Assembly: GCF_902726545.1 (NCBI RefSeq)
Contig: NZ_CACVAD010000025.1
Span: forward strand, 1-64,000
DNA: 64,000 nt
From: Yersinia artesiana
GTDB lineage: Bacteria; Pseudomonadota; Gammaproteobacteria; Enterobacterales; Enterobacteriaceae
Direction of reading: 5' to 3'
The position numbers and the translations under genes are program-made. Positions 9,455 through 18,931 of this stretch are shown here, piece by piece (the first letter of the stretch is position 1; each line of letters begins with the position of its first letter). The notes below the pieces were generated by a model. It made no database searches, was not told the origin of the DNA, and was given only the letters and a program-made list of their open reading frames with translations.

Positions 9455-9476
9455 AGAGCCAAGGCTCTGCTTTTTT
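9455..9476 (+). terminator. Rho-independent terminator after glk (second copy)
   Basis: AGAGCC at 9455-9460 pairs with GGCTCT at 9463-9468; GC and six T follow. The loop-side sequence repeats that of the hairpin at 9268-9289. Confidence 0.75.
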
Positions 9477-9490
9477 ACAACTTATAATGA

Positions 9491-10735
9491 TTAGGCGTGG
9501 CTGCTGGCGGTGACCCCAGATGAAGCCGTTGATCTGTTTTCTGCCTCGGTAGCCGCCCCTTTTGGCGGTTTGATAACCAGGGTTAACAACAGAGAAACCA
9601 CTGACATCACTGCAATAACGATAAAGGTTGCGTGATATCCGCCCAGTTGTGCTGCAATAAATGACCCTGCCAGTGCACCTAAACCAAACCCTTGATAGAT
9701 AACCCCATAGTTTTTGCTATGGTTTTTCAGGCCAAAGAAATCGCCCACAATGGCTGGGAACACCGTAATATTTCCGCCGAAACAGAAAGCAATGGCACCG
9801 ACACACAAGAAGAACAGGGCATGAGTCAGCGGGACAAAACTCAACACCGATACGGCTAAAGTGGTCACCAGCAAGGTAAAGCTGATCACTCGCAGGCGGC
9901 CCACTTTATCGGATAGCGCCCCCAGAATAATACGTCCGGCAGTGTTAAAAATGGCGATGGCCGACACGGTATTGGCTGCGGTCGCCAAATCCATCCCCGC
10001 CAACTGCACGCCCAAATCCTTCACGATACCAATCAGATATAAGCCACTCATACATGCAGTGAAGAAGATGATAAACAGGAAGTAAGACTCTTTGACTGCC
10101 AGCATCTCTTTGACACTGAAATCACGACCAGCGCGCGCTGATGGCAGGTTGGCAGTGGTTTGCGGTGCGACTACTTTTTCCCGCAACAAGAAAGAACCTG
10201 CCCCGACCAAAACCATCACGATAATGCCCCAGTAGAAGAAAGCCAGTGAGACCCCCTGATTGGCAATCAAACTGGCATTCACGTATTTGAACAGCAGGCT
10301 ACCGGTACCAAATGCCCCGACAGAAATACCTGAAATCAAGCCCTTACGTTCCGGGAACCATTTGATCAGATTCGACAGCGTGGTGATGTAGGCGGTGCCA
10401 TCGGCAAAACCAACCACAATCCCCGCCAGCAGATAAATCATTCCTAGCGAGGTGGCAAAAGAGCTGGCAATCAAACCCAAACCGAGGATGATACCGGAAA
10501 TTAACGTCAGTTTACGAATGCCAATGCGCTCTTGCAGACGGCCAGCAAACAAGGTGGCGATAGCCAGAGAGAAACTGGTGATAGAGAACGTGGTTGCCAC
10601 CGCTCCGAGTGACCAACTGAATTTTTCCCCCAGCGGCTGATTGAATAAGCTCCAGGTATAGATGGTGCCTAAACCCATCTGAACGATGATAGTACCAACA
10701 ACAATTAGCCAACGATTTACCGGTTTACTGCTCAT
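9491..10735 (-). CDS. yhjX: YhjX-type MFS transporter (oxalate/formate antiporter family)
   Basis: This is an inner-membrane major facilitator with twelve predicted helices. It follows E. coli YhjX closely: GTIYTWSLFNQPL near residue 20, GRLQERIGIRKLT near 60, LSNLIKWFPERKGLISGISVG near 125, and NYGVIYQGFGLG near 355. YhjX is the target of the pyruvate-sensing YpdA/YpdB system in E. coli, and here it lies directly downstream of ypdB and ypdA, strengthening the call. The ATG at 10735 has AAGGAG six bases upstream; an ATG at 10756 is less likely. A YpdB-type direct repeat and a long hairpin lie in its upstream region. Substrate transport (perhaps pyruvate or a related acid) is inferred. Confidence 0.9.
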   Translation of the reverse strand: MSSKPVNRWLIVVGTIIVQMGLGTIYTWSLFNQPLGEKFSWSLGAVATTFSITSFSLAIATLFAGRLQERIGIRKLTLISGIILGLGLIASSFATSLGMIYLLAGIVVGFADGTAYITTLSNLIKWFPERKGLISGISVGAFGTGSLLFKYVNASLIANQGVSLAFFYWGIIVMVLVGAGSFLLREKVVAPQTTANLPSARAGRDFSVKEMLAVKESYFLFIIFFTACMSGLYLIGIVKDLGVQLAGMDLATAANTVSAIAIFNTAGRIILGALSDKVGRLRVISFTLLVTTLAVSVLSFVPLTHALFFLCVGAIAFCFGGNITVFPAIVGDFFGLKNHSKNYGVIYQGFGLGALAGSFIAAQLGGYHATFIVIAVMSVVSLLLTLVIKPPKGAATEAENRSTASSGVTASSHA

Positions 10736-10776
10736 GCCGGACTCCTTAAACATCAATGCATACGGCCCGAATGGGG

Positions 10777-10809
10777 GCTATTGCTGACGGGATAGTAGTC
10801 AGCAATAGC
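10777..10809 (-). promoter_or_regulatory. Perfect 12-bp stem-loop in the yhjX leader
   Basis: GCTATTGCTGAC at 10777-10788 pairs perfectly with GTCAGCAATAGC at 10798-10809 around 9 bases. It begins 42 bases upstream of the yhjX start, downstream of the putative promoter, and has no T-run. It could be an mRNA structure or an operator. Confidence 0.6.
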
Positions 10810-10887
10810 GTCGGAGCCTAAAAATTACGCGCTGATGGAGCACCGAAAATCTTGTATTGTGGTGTTATCAGCCCGCCGAATGAAACC

Positions 10888-10893
10888 AGTATA
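10888..10893 (-). promoter_or_regulatory. Candidate -10 element of yhjX
   Basis: TATACT on the minus strand. The hexamer 17 bases upstream is a poor -35, which fits an activator-dependent promoter with the YpdB-like repeats just beyond. A GC-rich inverted repeat (10870-10877 with 10896-10903) surrounds it and may also end the ypdB transcript. Confidence 0.4.
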
Positions 10894-10926
10894 CGGGCGG
10901 GCTAATAGCAATAGATCGAAAGGGGA

Positions 10927-10957
10927 ATGAGCTGCATTCGGGGAGGAATGAAATGCA
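10927..10957 (-). promoter_or_regulatory. YpdB binding site (direct repeat, 11-base spacer)
   Basis: On the minus strand two decamers, TGCATTTCAT and TGCAGCTCAT, are separated by exactly 11 bases. The published E. coli YpdB site at yhjX is GGCATTTCAT-N11-GGCATTTCAT. The arrangement, orientation toward yhjX and position between ypdB and yhjX all fit. Confidence 0.8.
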
Positions 10958-10958
10958 T

Positions 10959-11699
10959 TTAAAGGCGCATCAGTTGCCTGAATTCTTTTATCTTGCTGCG
11001 GCTCACCGGGACTTCAAAATCCAAATCACTGAGCCGCAGAATATAGGTGTTGTTAAACCAAGGCACGATTTCGCGGATTTTGGCTAAATTCACGCAATAA
11101 GAGCGGTGACAGCGGAAAAAGTATTCTTCAGGCAGGCGACTGCAAAATTCAGTGATATTCATCGGCATGATAAATTCTTCGCGCCGAGTGTAAACCAGCG
11201 TGACCTTTTCCTGCGCCGCTGCGTAATAAATATCATTGATATCCGTGACAATGATGCGCTCATCTTTCATCAGATTGATGGTATGGGCCGTTGGGCGATG
11301 ACTGGGGCTGTTGGTTTGTTCTTTATTTTGGCGATCACGTTTATACAGGGCTTCCAGCTTTTGCAGCATAGTGACAATACGCGATTCGTGGTAAGGCTTT
11401 AAAATATAGTCAAAAGCTTCAATTTCAAAGGCTTCTACCGCATGCTCTTTATAAGCAGTAATAAAGATAATGTAAGGTTTATGGGTAAATTTGCTGATAT
11501 TTTGCGCCAGTAAAACGCCATCGAGCGATGGAATATTAATGTCGAGAAAAATAGCATCAACCTGATGATTTTGCAGATATTTAAGCACGTCCAACCCATC
11601 TTCAAAGGTGGCTTCGATGGTGATATTACTGTGCTGCTGGATCAGGTAACTTAATTCTTCCTGAGCCAGAAATTCATCTTCGACAATAATTGCTTTCAC
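10959..11699 (-). CDS. ypdB: LytTR response regulator YpdB
   Basis: This cytosolic response regulator activates yhjX in answer to extracellular pyruvate. At 246 residues it matches E. coli YpdB (244) throughout. The receiver domain spans residues 1-115 with phospho-acceptor D53 (IFLDINIPSLDG), acidic pocket E7-D8 and Lys in YILKPYHE near residue 101. The LytTR DNA-binding domain fills the C-terminal 105 residues (FFRCHRSYCVNL, then VPVSRSKIKEFRQLM). Three bases separate it from the upstream kinase gene, so the two are co-transcribed. Its predicted binding site lies immediately past its stop codon. Confidence 0.96.
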   Translation of the reverse strand: MKAIIVEDEFLAQEELSYLIQQHSNITIEATFEDGLDVLKYLQNHQVDAIFLDINIPSLDGVLLAQNISKFTHKPYIIFITAYKEHAVEAFEIEAFDYILKPYHESRIVTMLQKLEALYKRDRQNKEQTNSPSHRPTAHTINLMKDERIIVTDINDIYYAAAQEKVTLVYTRREEFIMPMNITEFCSRLPEEYFFRCHRSYCVNLAKIREIVPWFNNTYILRLSDLDFEVPVSRSKIKEFRQLMRL

Positions 11700-11702
11700 G
11701 GG

Positions 11703-13424
11703 TTAAGCTCCGGCTGAAATACTGGGTTCTGCATGGACTTTGCCGCCATTTTTACTGATATAAAAAGAAATCTCGGTGCCCGGTTCCATTCGGCGTATCT
11801 GTAAACCCTCGCCATAGAGTAATTTCACTCGATGATGGACATTCAGTAAGCCGATTTTATTGCCGGGCATTTCGTTATTTGCCACGCGCTCAATGGTTTC
11901 CTGGTTGATCCCATTGCCGGTGTCTTTCACCGAGATTTTTATCTGATCGCCACAGTCTTTAACCGCAATAACTACCACACCTTTACCTCGGTACGGCTGA
12001 ATACCATGCACGATAGCATTCTCTACCAGCGGTTGGATCAACAAGCTGGGGATTTTTAGTGCAATATCGTCGTCAATATCATAAATGACAGTCAATTTGC
12101 TGCCAAATCGCGCCTGTTCGATGGCAATATAGTCTTGAATTTGATGTAGTTCTTTACGAATATCAATTTGTTCATCATTCAGTTCAAGATTATAGCGCAG
12201 GTAGCGCGATAGATTGATGATCAATTGACGCGCGGTATCTGGATTAATACGAATTGATGAGGAAATAGCATTTAAAGCATTAAATAAAAAGTGCGGGTTA
12301 ATTTTACTTTGTAGCGCCCGCATTTCCGCTTTATTCGCCATTTCGCGCAGTTGTTCAATACGCGAAACCTCAATTTGGGTTGAGATAATTTGCGACAAAC
12401 CTACTGCCATCACTTTGAGTGAATAAGTGATTTTATGGGCATGGCAATAATAGATTTTCAGCGAGCCGGTCACTTCGCCTTTTTCCCATAAGGGAATAAT
12501 GATAAGCGAATGAATTTGCGGCGTCCGGTGGACCTCATCATTATTACGGATGGTAATTTTACCGCGCTGAATACTTTCCTTGGTAATGTCACTGATTATT
12601 TCATGGCCGATATTATAGGTTTCTACCCCGACACCGACATATGCCAAAATATGCTGGGTATCGGTGATAGCAACAGCATCGGCCTTGATATCATGGCGAA
12701 TAATTTCACACACACTGCGTAATGACTCGCCGTTGATATGGCGAAAATAGGGTAAGGTTTTATTGGCAATATCCAGCGCCAGCTTTGCCTGTCGCGCCGC
12801 AATCACCTCTTTTTCATCCTCGACACTCTGCACTAGCAGCACAATTAACCCGATACAGACGGCTCCTAAAATCATTGGAATGGCGATTTTAGACACAATA
12901 TCGATGCCCAATGCGGTTGGTTTGGCCCAGATAACCACCAAGAGCATGGTCAGCGATTCGCAAATCATACCGGCCAAAATACCGATGCTCCATTGCCGCT
13001 CTTTTTTGATTTTCAGGTTGATATAACCCGACATCAAACCCGCGATAATACTGGTAATCAAACAGGGGACTGAGGTAATACCATCAATATCAATTAAATA
13101 ACGATGAGAGCCAGCAATAAGCCCAGTAATAATCCCCACCCACGGGCCAAATAGAATACCGCCGGACATCACGGCAATCACCCGCACGTTAACCAGAGAA
13201 CCTTCAACATTGATACCGGAATAGGTGCCGAAAATAGCAAATAACGAGAAGATAGCGGTGACGGCGGCTAATTCTAGCGGCGTGTGTTTCTCTTTTTGCA
13301 ATAACTGACGAAATAGATGGGTGCGGGTCAGGAAGAACAGGCAAATTAGCATCAGTGCGGCGCGATCAAATACCGCCAGTAGCATTTCAAATATCTGGTG
13401 CACACTCTTTTCTCTTGGTAACAA
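11703..13424 (-). CDS. ypdA: Sensor histidine kinase YpdA (LytS family)
   Basis: This is the inner-membrane sensor partner of YpdB. The 573 residues comprise an N-terminal 5TM-LYT membrane region (roughly 15-205, with [19 protein letters not shown]), a GAF-like domain (about 215-350), a His_kinase segment with the phosphorylated His at 378 ([13 protein letters not shown]), and an HATPase domain ([28 protein letters not shown]-like [11 protein letters not shown]). It matches E. coli YpdA closely, which starts some six residues later than this frame; the exact start among MLPREK and internal codons is uncertain. It is known to respond to pyruvate in E. coli. Confidence 0.95.
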   Translation of the reverse strand: MLPREKSVHQIFEMLLAVFDRAALMLICLFFLTRTHLFRQLLQKEKHTPLELAAVTAIFSLFAIFGTYSGINVEGSLVNVRVIAVMSGGILFGPWVGIITGLIAGSHRYLIDIDGITSVPCLITSIIAGLMSGYINLKIKKERQWSIGILAGMICESLTMLLVVIWAKPTALGIDIVSKIAIPMILGAVCIGLIVLLVQSVEDEKEVIAARQAKLALDIANKTLPYFRHINGESLRSVCEIIRHDIKADAVAITDTQHILAYVGVGVETYNIGHEIISDITKESIQRGKITIRNNDEVHRTPQIHSLIIIPLWEKGEVTGSLKIYYCHAHKITYSLKVMAVGLSQIISTQIEVSRIEQLREMANKAEMRALQSKINPHFLFNALNAISSSIRINPDTARQLIINLSRYLRYNLELNDEQIDIRKELHQIQDYIAIEQARFGSKLTVIYDIDDDIALKIPSLLIQPLVENAIVHGIQPYRGKGVVVIAVKDCGDQIKISVKDTGNGINQETIERVANNEMPGNKIGLLNVHHRVKLLYGEGLQIRRMEPGTEISFYISKNGGKVHAEPSISAGA

Positions 13425-13529
13425 CCGGGGATTGGCGGTAAGAAACCATCAGATCCTGGGGCGAATAAGCGAATCACTATAAGGAAAACGGGGGGAGACT
13501 GCTACTTTATCCGTGCTATTGAATGGCGT

Positions 13530-13554
13530 CTGCCGGAGCAATAAGCTCCGGCAG
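13530..13554. terminator. 10-bp perfect hairpin downstream of ybiU-like gene
   Basis: CTGCCGGAGC at 13530-13539 pairs with GCTCCGGCAG at 13545-13554 around AATAA. No T-run follows on the minus strand, so terminator function is only likely. Confidence 0.55.
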
Positions 13555-13573
13555 AGTCTCTGGTGGCAGAAGA

Positions 13574-14893
<1,320 letters not shown>

Positions 14894-15018
14894 TTATCTT
14901 CAGGTAAACATTATTTAGGTAAAATAGAGAAGAATAAAGGGATGAGGTTTTCGTAAAATTTCCTCTTTAATTTTTCTCCTCTTTTTACGGCTAACATCTT
15001 CAAATTGAGGGAAAAATA

Positions 15019-15591
15019 GTGCCAGTGATCCCCATGTTTAGTTGCTCGCCCATTTCTTTGAGCACACCCCGGTTGATGCTGGACAGTCTTGTCGGGCAGG
15101 ATTGGCCGCTGTTTTTACAATTGCATCAAGACCCGGATGTTCAGCGCTATATTGCTGATCCGCAGGGAATGGCCGAAATACGCGCTCGCTTTGAATCACG
15201 TTTAATGCCGTGGGAAAAAACCGCCAGTCACTGGTTATGTTTGGTCATCCGCGAAAGAGAAAGCGGGCAGGCGATAGGGCTGACCGGTTTTTTAGCTGAG
15301 TGGCTGCCGCTACAACAGGCTGAGGTGGGGTATGCCATATTGCCGTCTTATCACGGCAAGGGTTTGGCGAAAGAATCACTGACGGCGGTGCTGGAGTTTG
15401 GTTTTCAACAATGCCAATTCCATAAAATGAAAGCCACGGTCACTGTAGGGAACACTGCTTCACGGCGGACGTTGGAGAGCTGCGGCTTTCAGTTGGAAGG
15501 TACCTTGCGTGATAATTTTCAGCTTGATGGGCAATGGTGTGATGATTGGGTATTGGGGTTGTTGGCTAGCGAATTTGTACCATCGCGTTGA
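15019..15591 (+). CDS. GNAT acetyltransferase, RimJ/RimL-like
   Basis: This is a cytosolic acetyl-CoA-dependent N-acetyltransferase of 190 residues. The acetyltransferase_3 pattern is visible: a strand LTGFLAEWLPLQQAEVGYAI near residue 95, the acetyl-CoA loop SYHGKGLAKESL near 113-124, and the C-terminal NTASRRTLESCGFQLEGTLRDNF near 150. This form is shared by RimJ/RimL and many enzymes acting on small amines or protein N termini; the substrate cannot be deduced. The GTG at 15019 is preceded by GAGGG seven bases upstream; an ATG at 15034 is an alternative. Confidence 0.85.
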   Translation: MPVIPMFSCSPISLSTPRLMLDSLVGQDWPLFLQLHQDPDVQRYIADPQGMAEIRARFESRLMPWEKTASHWLCLVIRERESGQAIGLTGFLAEWLPLQQAEVGYAILPSYHGKGLAKESLTAVLEFGFQQCQFHKMKATVTVGNTASRRTLESCGFQLEGTLRDNFQLDGQWCDDWVLGLLASEFVPSR

Positions 15592-15722
15592 GCTCCGATG
15601 AGTTGGATATTTGTTATCAGCCTATCGACAGTTAATCAGCGCTGGGATATGTTCATCAACAGACCATTGACTGGTCAGCGTCGCTCGGACGGTCCGGGCG
15701 CTCACGTATCCTTGAGGAAATT

Positions 15723-16958
15723 ATGGCTGAATCCCCTTCCAAACGTCGTTTTACCCGAATTGATCGTCTTCCCCCTTATGTTTTCAATATCACTGCTGAA
15801 TTGAAAATGGCCGCGCGTCGCCGTGGCGAGGATATCATTGATTTTAGTATGGGTAATCCGGATGGCCCAACGCCGCCGCATATCGTTGAGAAAATGTGCA
15901 GCGTTGCACAACGTGAAGACACTCACGGCTATTCAACTTCTCGAGGGATACCTCGCTTACGCAGAGCGATTTCGCGCTGGTATGCGGATCGTTATCAGGT
16001 GGATATTGACCCTGAAAGTGAAGCCATTGTTACCATCGGCTCGAAAGAGGGGCTGGCGCATTTGATGCTGGCGACATTGGATCACGGTGATACCGTGCTG
16101 GTGCCCAATCCCAGTTATCCTATTCATATCTATGGTGCGGTAATTGCCGGGGCGCAAGTGCGTTCGGTTCCTCTGACCGAAGGTATTGATTTCTTTGGTG
16201 AACTGGAACGCGCTATTCGCGAAACCATTCCGAAGCCGAAAATGATGATCCTCGGTTTCCCGTCTAATCCGACCGGGCAATGCGTGGAGCTGGACTTTTT
16301 CGAGCGCGTTGTGGCGCTGGCGAAGCAATATGATGTGCTGGTGGTGCATGATTTGGCTTATGCCGACATTGTATATGATGGCTGGAAAGCCCCATCAATC
16401 ATGCAAGTGCCGGGTGCAAAAGATATTGCTGTCGAGTTCTTTACCTTATCAAAAAGCTACAATATGGCGGGCTGGCGTATTGGTTTTATGGTCGGCAACC
16501 CTGAGTTGGTCAATGCATTGGCGCGGATTAAGAGTTACCACGACTACGGCACCTTTACCCCGTTACAGGTGGCAGCTATTGCTGCGTTGGAAGGGGATCA
16601 GCAGTGCGTGCGTGATATCGCCGAACAATACCGCCAACGCCGTAATGCCTTGGTTCGTGGGCTGCACGAAGCGGGCTGGATGGTTGAAAATCCGAAAGCA
16701 TCAATGTACGTCTGGGCTAAAATTCCCGAACCTTATGCGCATTTAGGGTCACTTGAGTTTGCCAAGCGTTTGTTATCTGATGCGAAAGTCTGCGTCTCGC
16801 CGGGGATTGGCTTCGGAGATTATGGTGATACCCACGTCCGTTTTGCTCTGATTGAGAATCAGGACCGGATCCGCCAGGCGGTGCGCGGAATTAAAAGTAT
16901 GTTCCGTGCTGATGGTTTGCTGAAACCGGGTAAATCTGCGTCAGGGGAAGTGGTTTAA
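15723..16958 (+). CDS. alaC: Glutamate-pyruvate aminotransferase AlaC
   Basis: This PLP enzyme makes alanine from pyruvate and glutamate, the main alanine synthase in E. coli with AlaA. The 411 residues are nearly co-linear with E. coli AlaC/YfdZ (412). The N terminus RRFTRIDRLPPYVFNITAEL, the substrate-site FPSNPTGQC near residue 180, HDLAYADIVYDG near 210 and the PLP lysine K244 in TLSKSYNMAGWRIG are all present. The ATG at 15723 follows a GAGGAAA site. The gene is close to ypdAB and ypdK as in E. coli. Its substrate pyruvate is also the signal for the neighbouring YpdAB. Confidence 0.97.
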   Translation: MAESPSKRRFTRIDRLPPYVFNITAELKMAARRRGEDIIDFSMGNPDGPTPPHIVEKMCSVAQREDTHGYSTSRGIPRLRRAISRWYADRYQVDIDPESEAIVTIGSKEGLAHLMLATLDHGDTVLVPNPSYPIHIYGAVIAGAQVRSVPLTEGIDFFGELERAIRETIPKPKMMILGFPSNPTGQCVELDFFERVVALAKQYDVLVVHDLAYADIVYDGWKAPSIMQVPGAKDIAVEFFTLSKSYNMAGWRIGFMVGNPELVNALARIKSYHDYGTFTPLQVAAIAALEGDQQCVRDIAEQYRQRRNALVRGLHEAGWMVENPKASMYVWAKIPEPYAHLGSLEFAKRLLSDAKVCVSPGIGFGDYGDTHVRFALIENQDRIRQAVRGIKSMFRADGLLKPGKSASGEVV

Positions 16959-17034
16959 TCCGTTAGCGATTTCTCTTTAGCTGTTGAACACTATACTTAT
17001 TTTTAATTGCGTTATTTAAGTGGAGCGTGCGGCT

Positions 17035-17559
17035 ATGAGAAATCGCTATTCATTACCTCAGATAACCCTGCATTGGTTGACGTTATTGATGGTCATCCTG
17101 ACCTACGCGGCGATGCTGCTTAGTGATTCGGTGCCTGATGAAGACAGAACATTAGTAAAAAATCTGCATTTCAATTTTGGCATTTCTGTCTGGCTACTTA
17201 TGTTGGTACGGCTCTGGTTGCGCCACAAAAATACCATTCCTCCGATCACCCCAAAATTGCCTGACTGGCAGCTATTAGGGGCGCATATTTTGCATTGGGG
17301 TCTGTATTTGATGTTTTTATCATTGCCAATATTGGGTGTTTTGGCGCAGGCCTATGGTGGGAAAACCTGGTTCTTGCTCGGCTGGCAAGTTCCGCAATGG
17401 GTGACACCGAATGATGAAGCGCGGGCTTATCTAAAGCAAGCGCATGAATTAATTGCTAATTTAGGATATTTCGTGATTGGTGCTCATGCCGTGGCGGCGC
17501 TTTATCATCACTATATTCGCCGCGATGATACTTTACGCAGAATGATGCCGGGTAAATGA
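17035..17559 (+). CDS. Cytochrome b561, CybB-like
   Basis: This is an inner-membrane di-haem b-type cytochrome that passes electrons with quinol; in E. coli CybB acts as a superoxide:ubiquinone oxidoreductase. The 174 residues have four predicted helices. Candidate haem His ligands are in ITLHWLTLL (helix 1), VKNLHFNFG (helix 2) and GAHAVAALYHHY (helix 4), with another in KQAHELIAN. The C-terminal HHY-x3-DDTL-x-RMMPG is characteristic. I chose the ATG at 17035, nine bases after GGAG; a GTG at 17020 is less likely. It is followed by a good terminator. It differs from the yceJ gene at 46.2 kb. Confidence 0.9.
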   Translation: MRNRYSLPQITLHWLTLLMVILTYAAMLLSDSVPDEDRTLVKNLHFNFGISVWLLMLVRLWLRHKNTIPPITPKLPDWQLLGAHILHWGLYLMFLSLPILGVLAQAYGGKTWFLLGWQVPQWVTPNDEARAYLKQAHELIANLGYFVIGAHAVAALYHHYIRRDDTLRRMMPGK

Positions 17560-17580
17560 TTTAGCGACTAAAAATGATAA

Positions 17581-17602
17581 AGGGCGCGAATGCGCCCTTT
17601 AT
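17581..17602 (+). terminator. Rho-independent terminator after cytochrome gene
   Basis: AGGGCGC at 17581-17587 pairs with GCGCCCT at 17592-17598 around GAAT and is followed by TTAT. The A-rich 5' side lets it serve the convergent ypdK as well. Confidence 0.85.
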
Positions 17603-17635
17603 ACGATGTCAGGTAGTGAATGTCTCAGTCGAATA

Positions 17636-17710
17636 CTATTCGACCATCATCATGAAGGTGCCAACCCAAACCACCAACATAATTGAGATACCCATAAAGA
17701 AATATTTCAC
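17636..17710 (-). CDS. ypdK: Small membrane protein YpdK (24 residues)
   Basis: A GTG-initiated 24-codon frame begins VKYFFMGISIML and ends FMMMVE before TAG. E. coli YpdK, a 23-residue inner-membrane peptide next to alaC, begins with the same MKYFFMGIS block. An AAGGAGG-type ribosome site lies just upstream of the GTG, which supports translation. The peptide is one hydrophobic helix. Location beside alaC is conserved. Function is unknown; such peptides often tune membrane proteins. It is far below the length threshold of usual gene finders. Confidence 0.85.
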   Translation of the reverse strand: MKYFFMGISIMLVVWVGTFMMMVE

Positions 17711-17743
17711 TGAACAACTCCTCCTTGGAGCTACCGCGTCAGC

Positions 17744-17757
17744 CTGAGTTAACTCAG
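17744..17757. promoter_or_regulatory. 14-bp perfect palindrome upstream of ypdK
   Basis: CTGAGTTAACTCAG reads the same on both strands. It lies 34 bases upstream of the ypdK start, so it would be near the promoter or transcript 5' end. The binding protein is unknown. Confidence 0.45.
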
Positions 17758-17966
17758 TCGCTGTCTACGTTTGATGACGCTAATGTAAGCCCAACTAAGA
17801 GAGACTTTCAATACTGTAATTTTATGCATCAGATCACATTTCACGTACAAAAAAGCAAGAAATGTTAGTCAATGTATTGAAGTGTGAAGCTATTAACGTT
17901 TTTTTAAATTACCGCCTAATAACAATTTGTTACTATCTTGGGGTAAATTTGAGCAGCAATTCTTGC

Positions 17967-18407
17967 TCACTTTGATTGGGGGATTTTTCTTAGCGTTATA
18001 TCAGCTTCAAAACCCAGTAAATAAAGGGCTTGCTCCAGAGCTTCAACCTTGGAGGCGTAATACACATCGAGTAGGCGGTCCATCTGTGCACCATTCAAGT
18101 TCAGTTTGCGAGCCATATCGGCTTTGCGGGTTTGAGTGGTGAGCATGGCATTGTGTAATTCTGCTTTAAGCCGCACCAAAATTGGCACATGAATAGCAAT
18201 ATCATCCGGTTTCAATGCGGATGGCATCGGGACAGGTTGCTGTTCTTCTATTTGTGCGGCAATACAGTTTTTAATGCCATCTTGTGCTTCTAACTCTATG
18301 TTATCGACCGAGTAAGTTACAGAACCTAATTCGGGGAAATCGCGGTAATGGATATGGTATTCGCCGCTGGCTTCATCATAGGTATAGCTGGCAGGGTAAT
18401 GGTGCAC
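17967..18407 (-). CDS. HicB-family antitoxin, apparently without HicA
   Basis: This resembles the HicB antitoxin of type II HicAB systems. The N-terminal half (residues 1-70) has the partial RNase-H-like fold (YPASYTYDEASGEYHIHYRDFPE...) with PVPMPS before the linker. The C-terminal half carries a helix-turn-helix (RKADMARKLNLNGAQMDRLLD) and the usual HATKID-like YYASKVEALEQAL. The GTG at 18407 has AGGAG seven bases upstream, giving 146 residues. HicA, a 55-85-residue dsRBD-like RNase normally encoded just upstream, is not seen on either side. It may be a solitary regulator, a degraded pair, or act on a HicA elsewhere. Confidence 0.8.
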   Translation of the reverse strand: MHHYPASYTYDEASGEYHIHYRDFPELGSVTYSVDNIELEAQDGIKNCIAAQIEEQQPVPMPSALKPDDIAIHVPILVRLKAELHNAMLTTQTRKADMARKLNLNGAQMDRLLDVYYASKVEALEQALYLLGFEADITLRKIPQSK

Positions 18408-18931
18408 GGTGTAGCTCCTGTAACAACAAGGTACTTCAAGATGCAGACATTGTACTGGCATCGGCAGCGTGGGGTTACTTATTTAGTGCATTTGCTCAAA
18501 TGATTGAGATTTAGTAGCAAGGGCAACGTGCCATTATCCTGTCTCAGATTATACTTTCCCCCCTGAATAGAGTTTAACGAACGCACAACAATAGATATAA
18601 CAAGCTACAAACATTTCAGTGTTATATAATTAGATATAATAAGTAATAAAATGAACGTTATTTAAAATCTAAATATCTTTAGGTATTAAGCTAAATTTCA
18701 CCCTATTTTATAGATTTAAATATTTTTAATAACATTACATATCTGCTACTATTCTTCGCGAGCAAAAAACCTTGTAAATCAACCAGAAATGTACTTGCAC
18801 TTGCAATTAATAACTGCCTGTTATTATTTGATTGTATTTTAAAAAGAGTTATTGCTTTAACTTAAGTTAAATTCACACTATTTATTTCTTTGAATTATGG
18901 CATTCGATCTTTTATTGAGAATATTAAGTTT
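18408..18931. other. AT-rich intergenic region, 524 bases
   Basis: No gene or remnant of hicA was recognised. The right half is very AT-rich and includes an inverted repeat AATAAC-N5-GTTATT at 18809-18825, roughly 110 bases before the lipoprotein operon, a possible promoter/operator area. Such AT-rich upstream DNA is often bound by H-NS, which is inference. Confidence 0.4.

Noticed and set aside
16309-16746. 145-codon frame inside alaC in another phase
   Set aside because: It is same-strand overlap with a highly conserved enzyme and full of Trp/Met codons from frame shift; no start site.
18408-18600. A hicA toxin gene upstream of hicB
   Set aside because: No frame of suitable length with the GSHxxxxxP-type HicA core is visible on the minus strand; only short broken frames.
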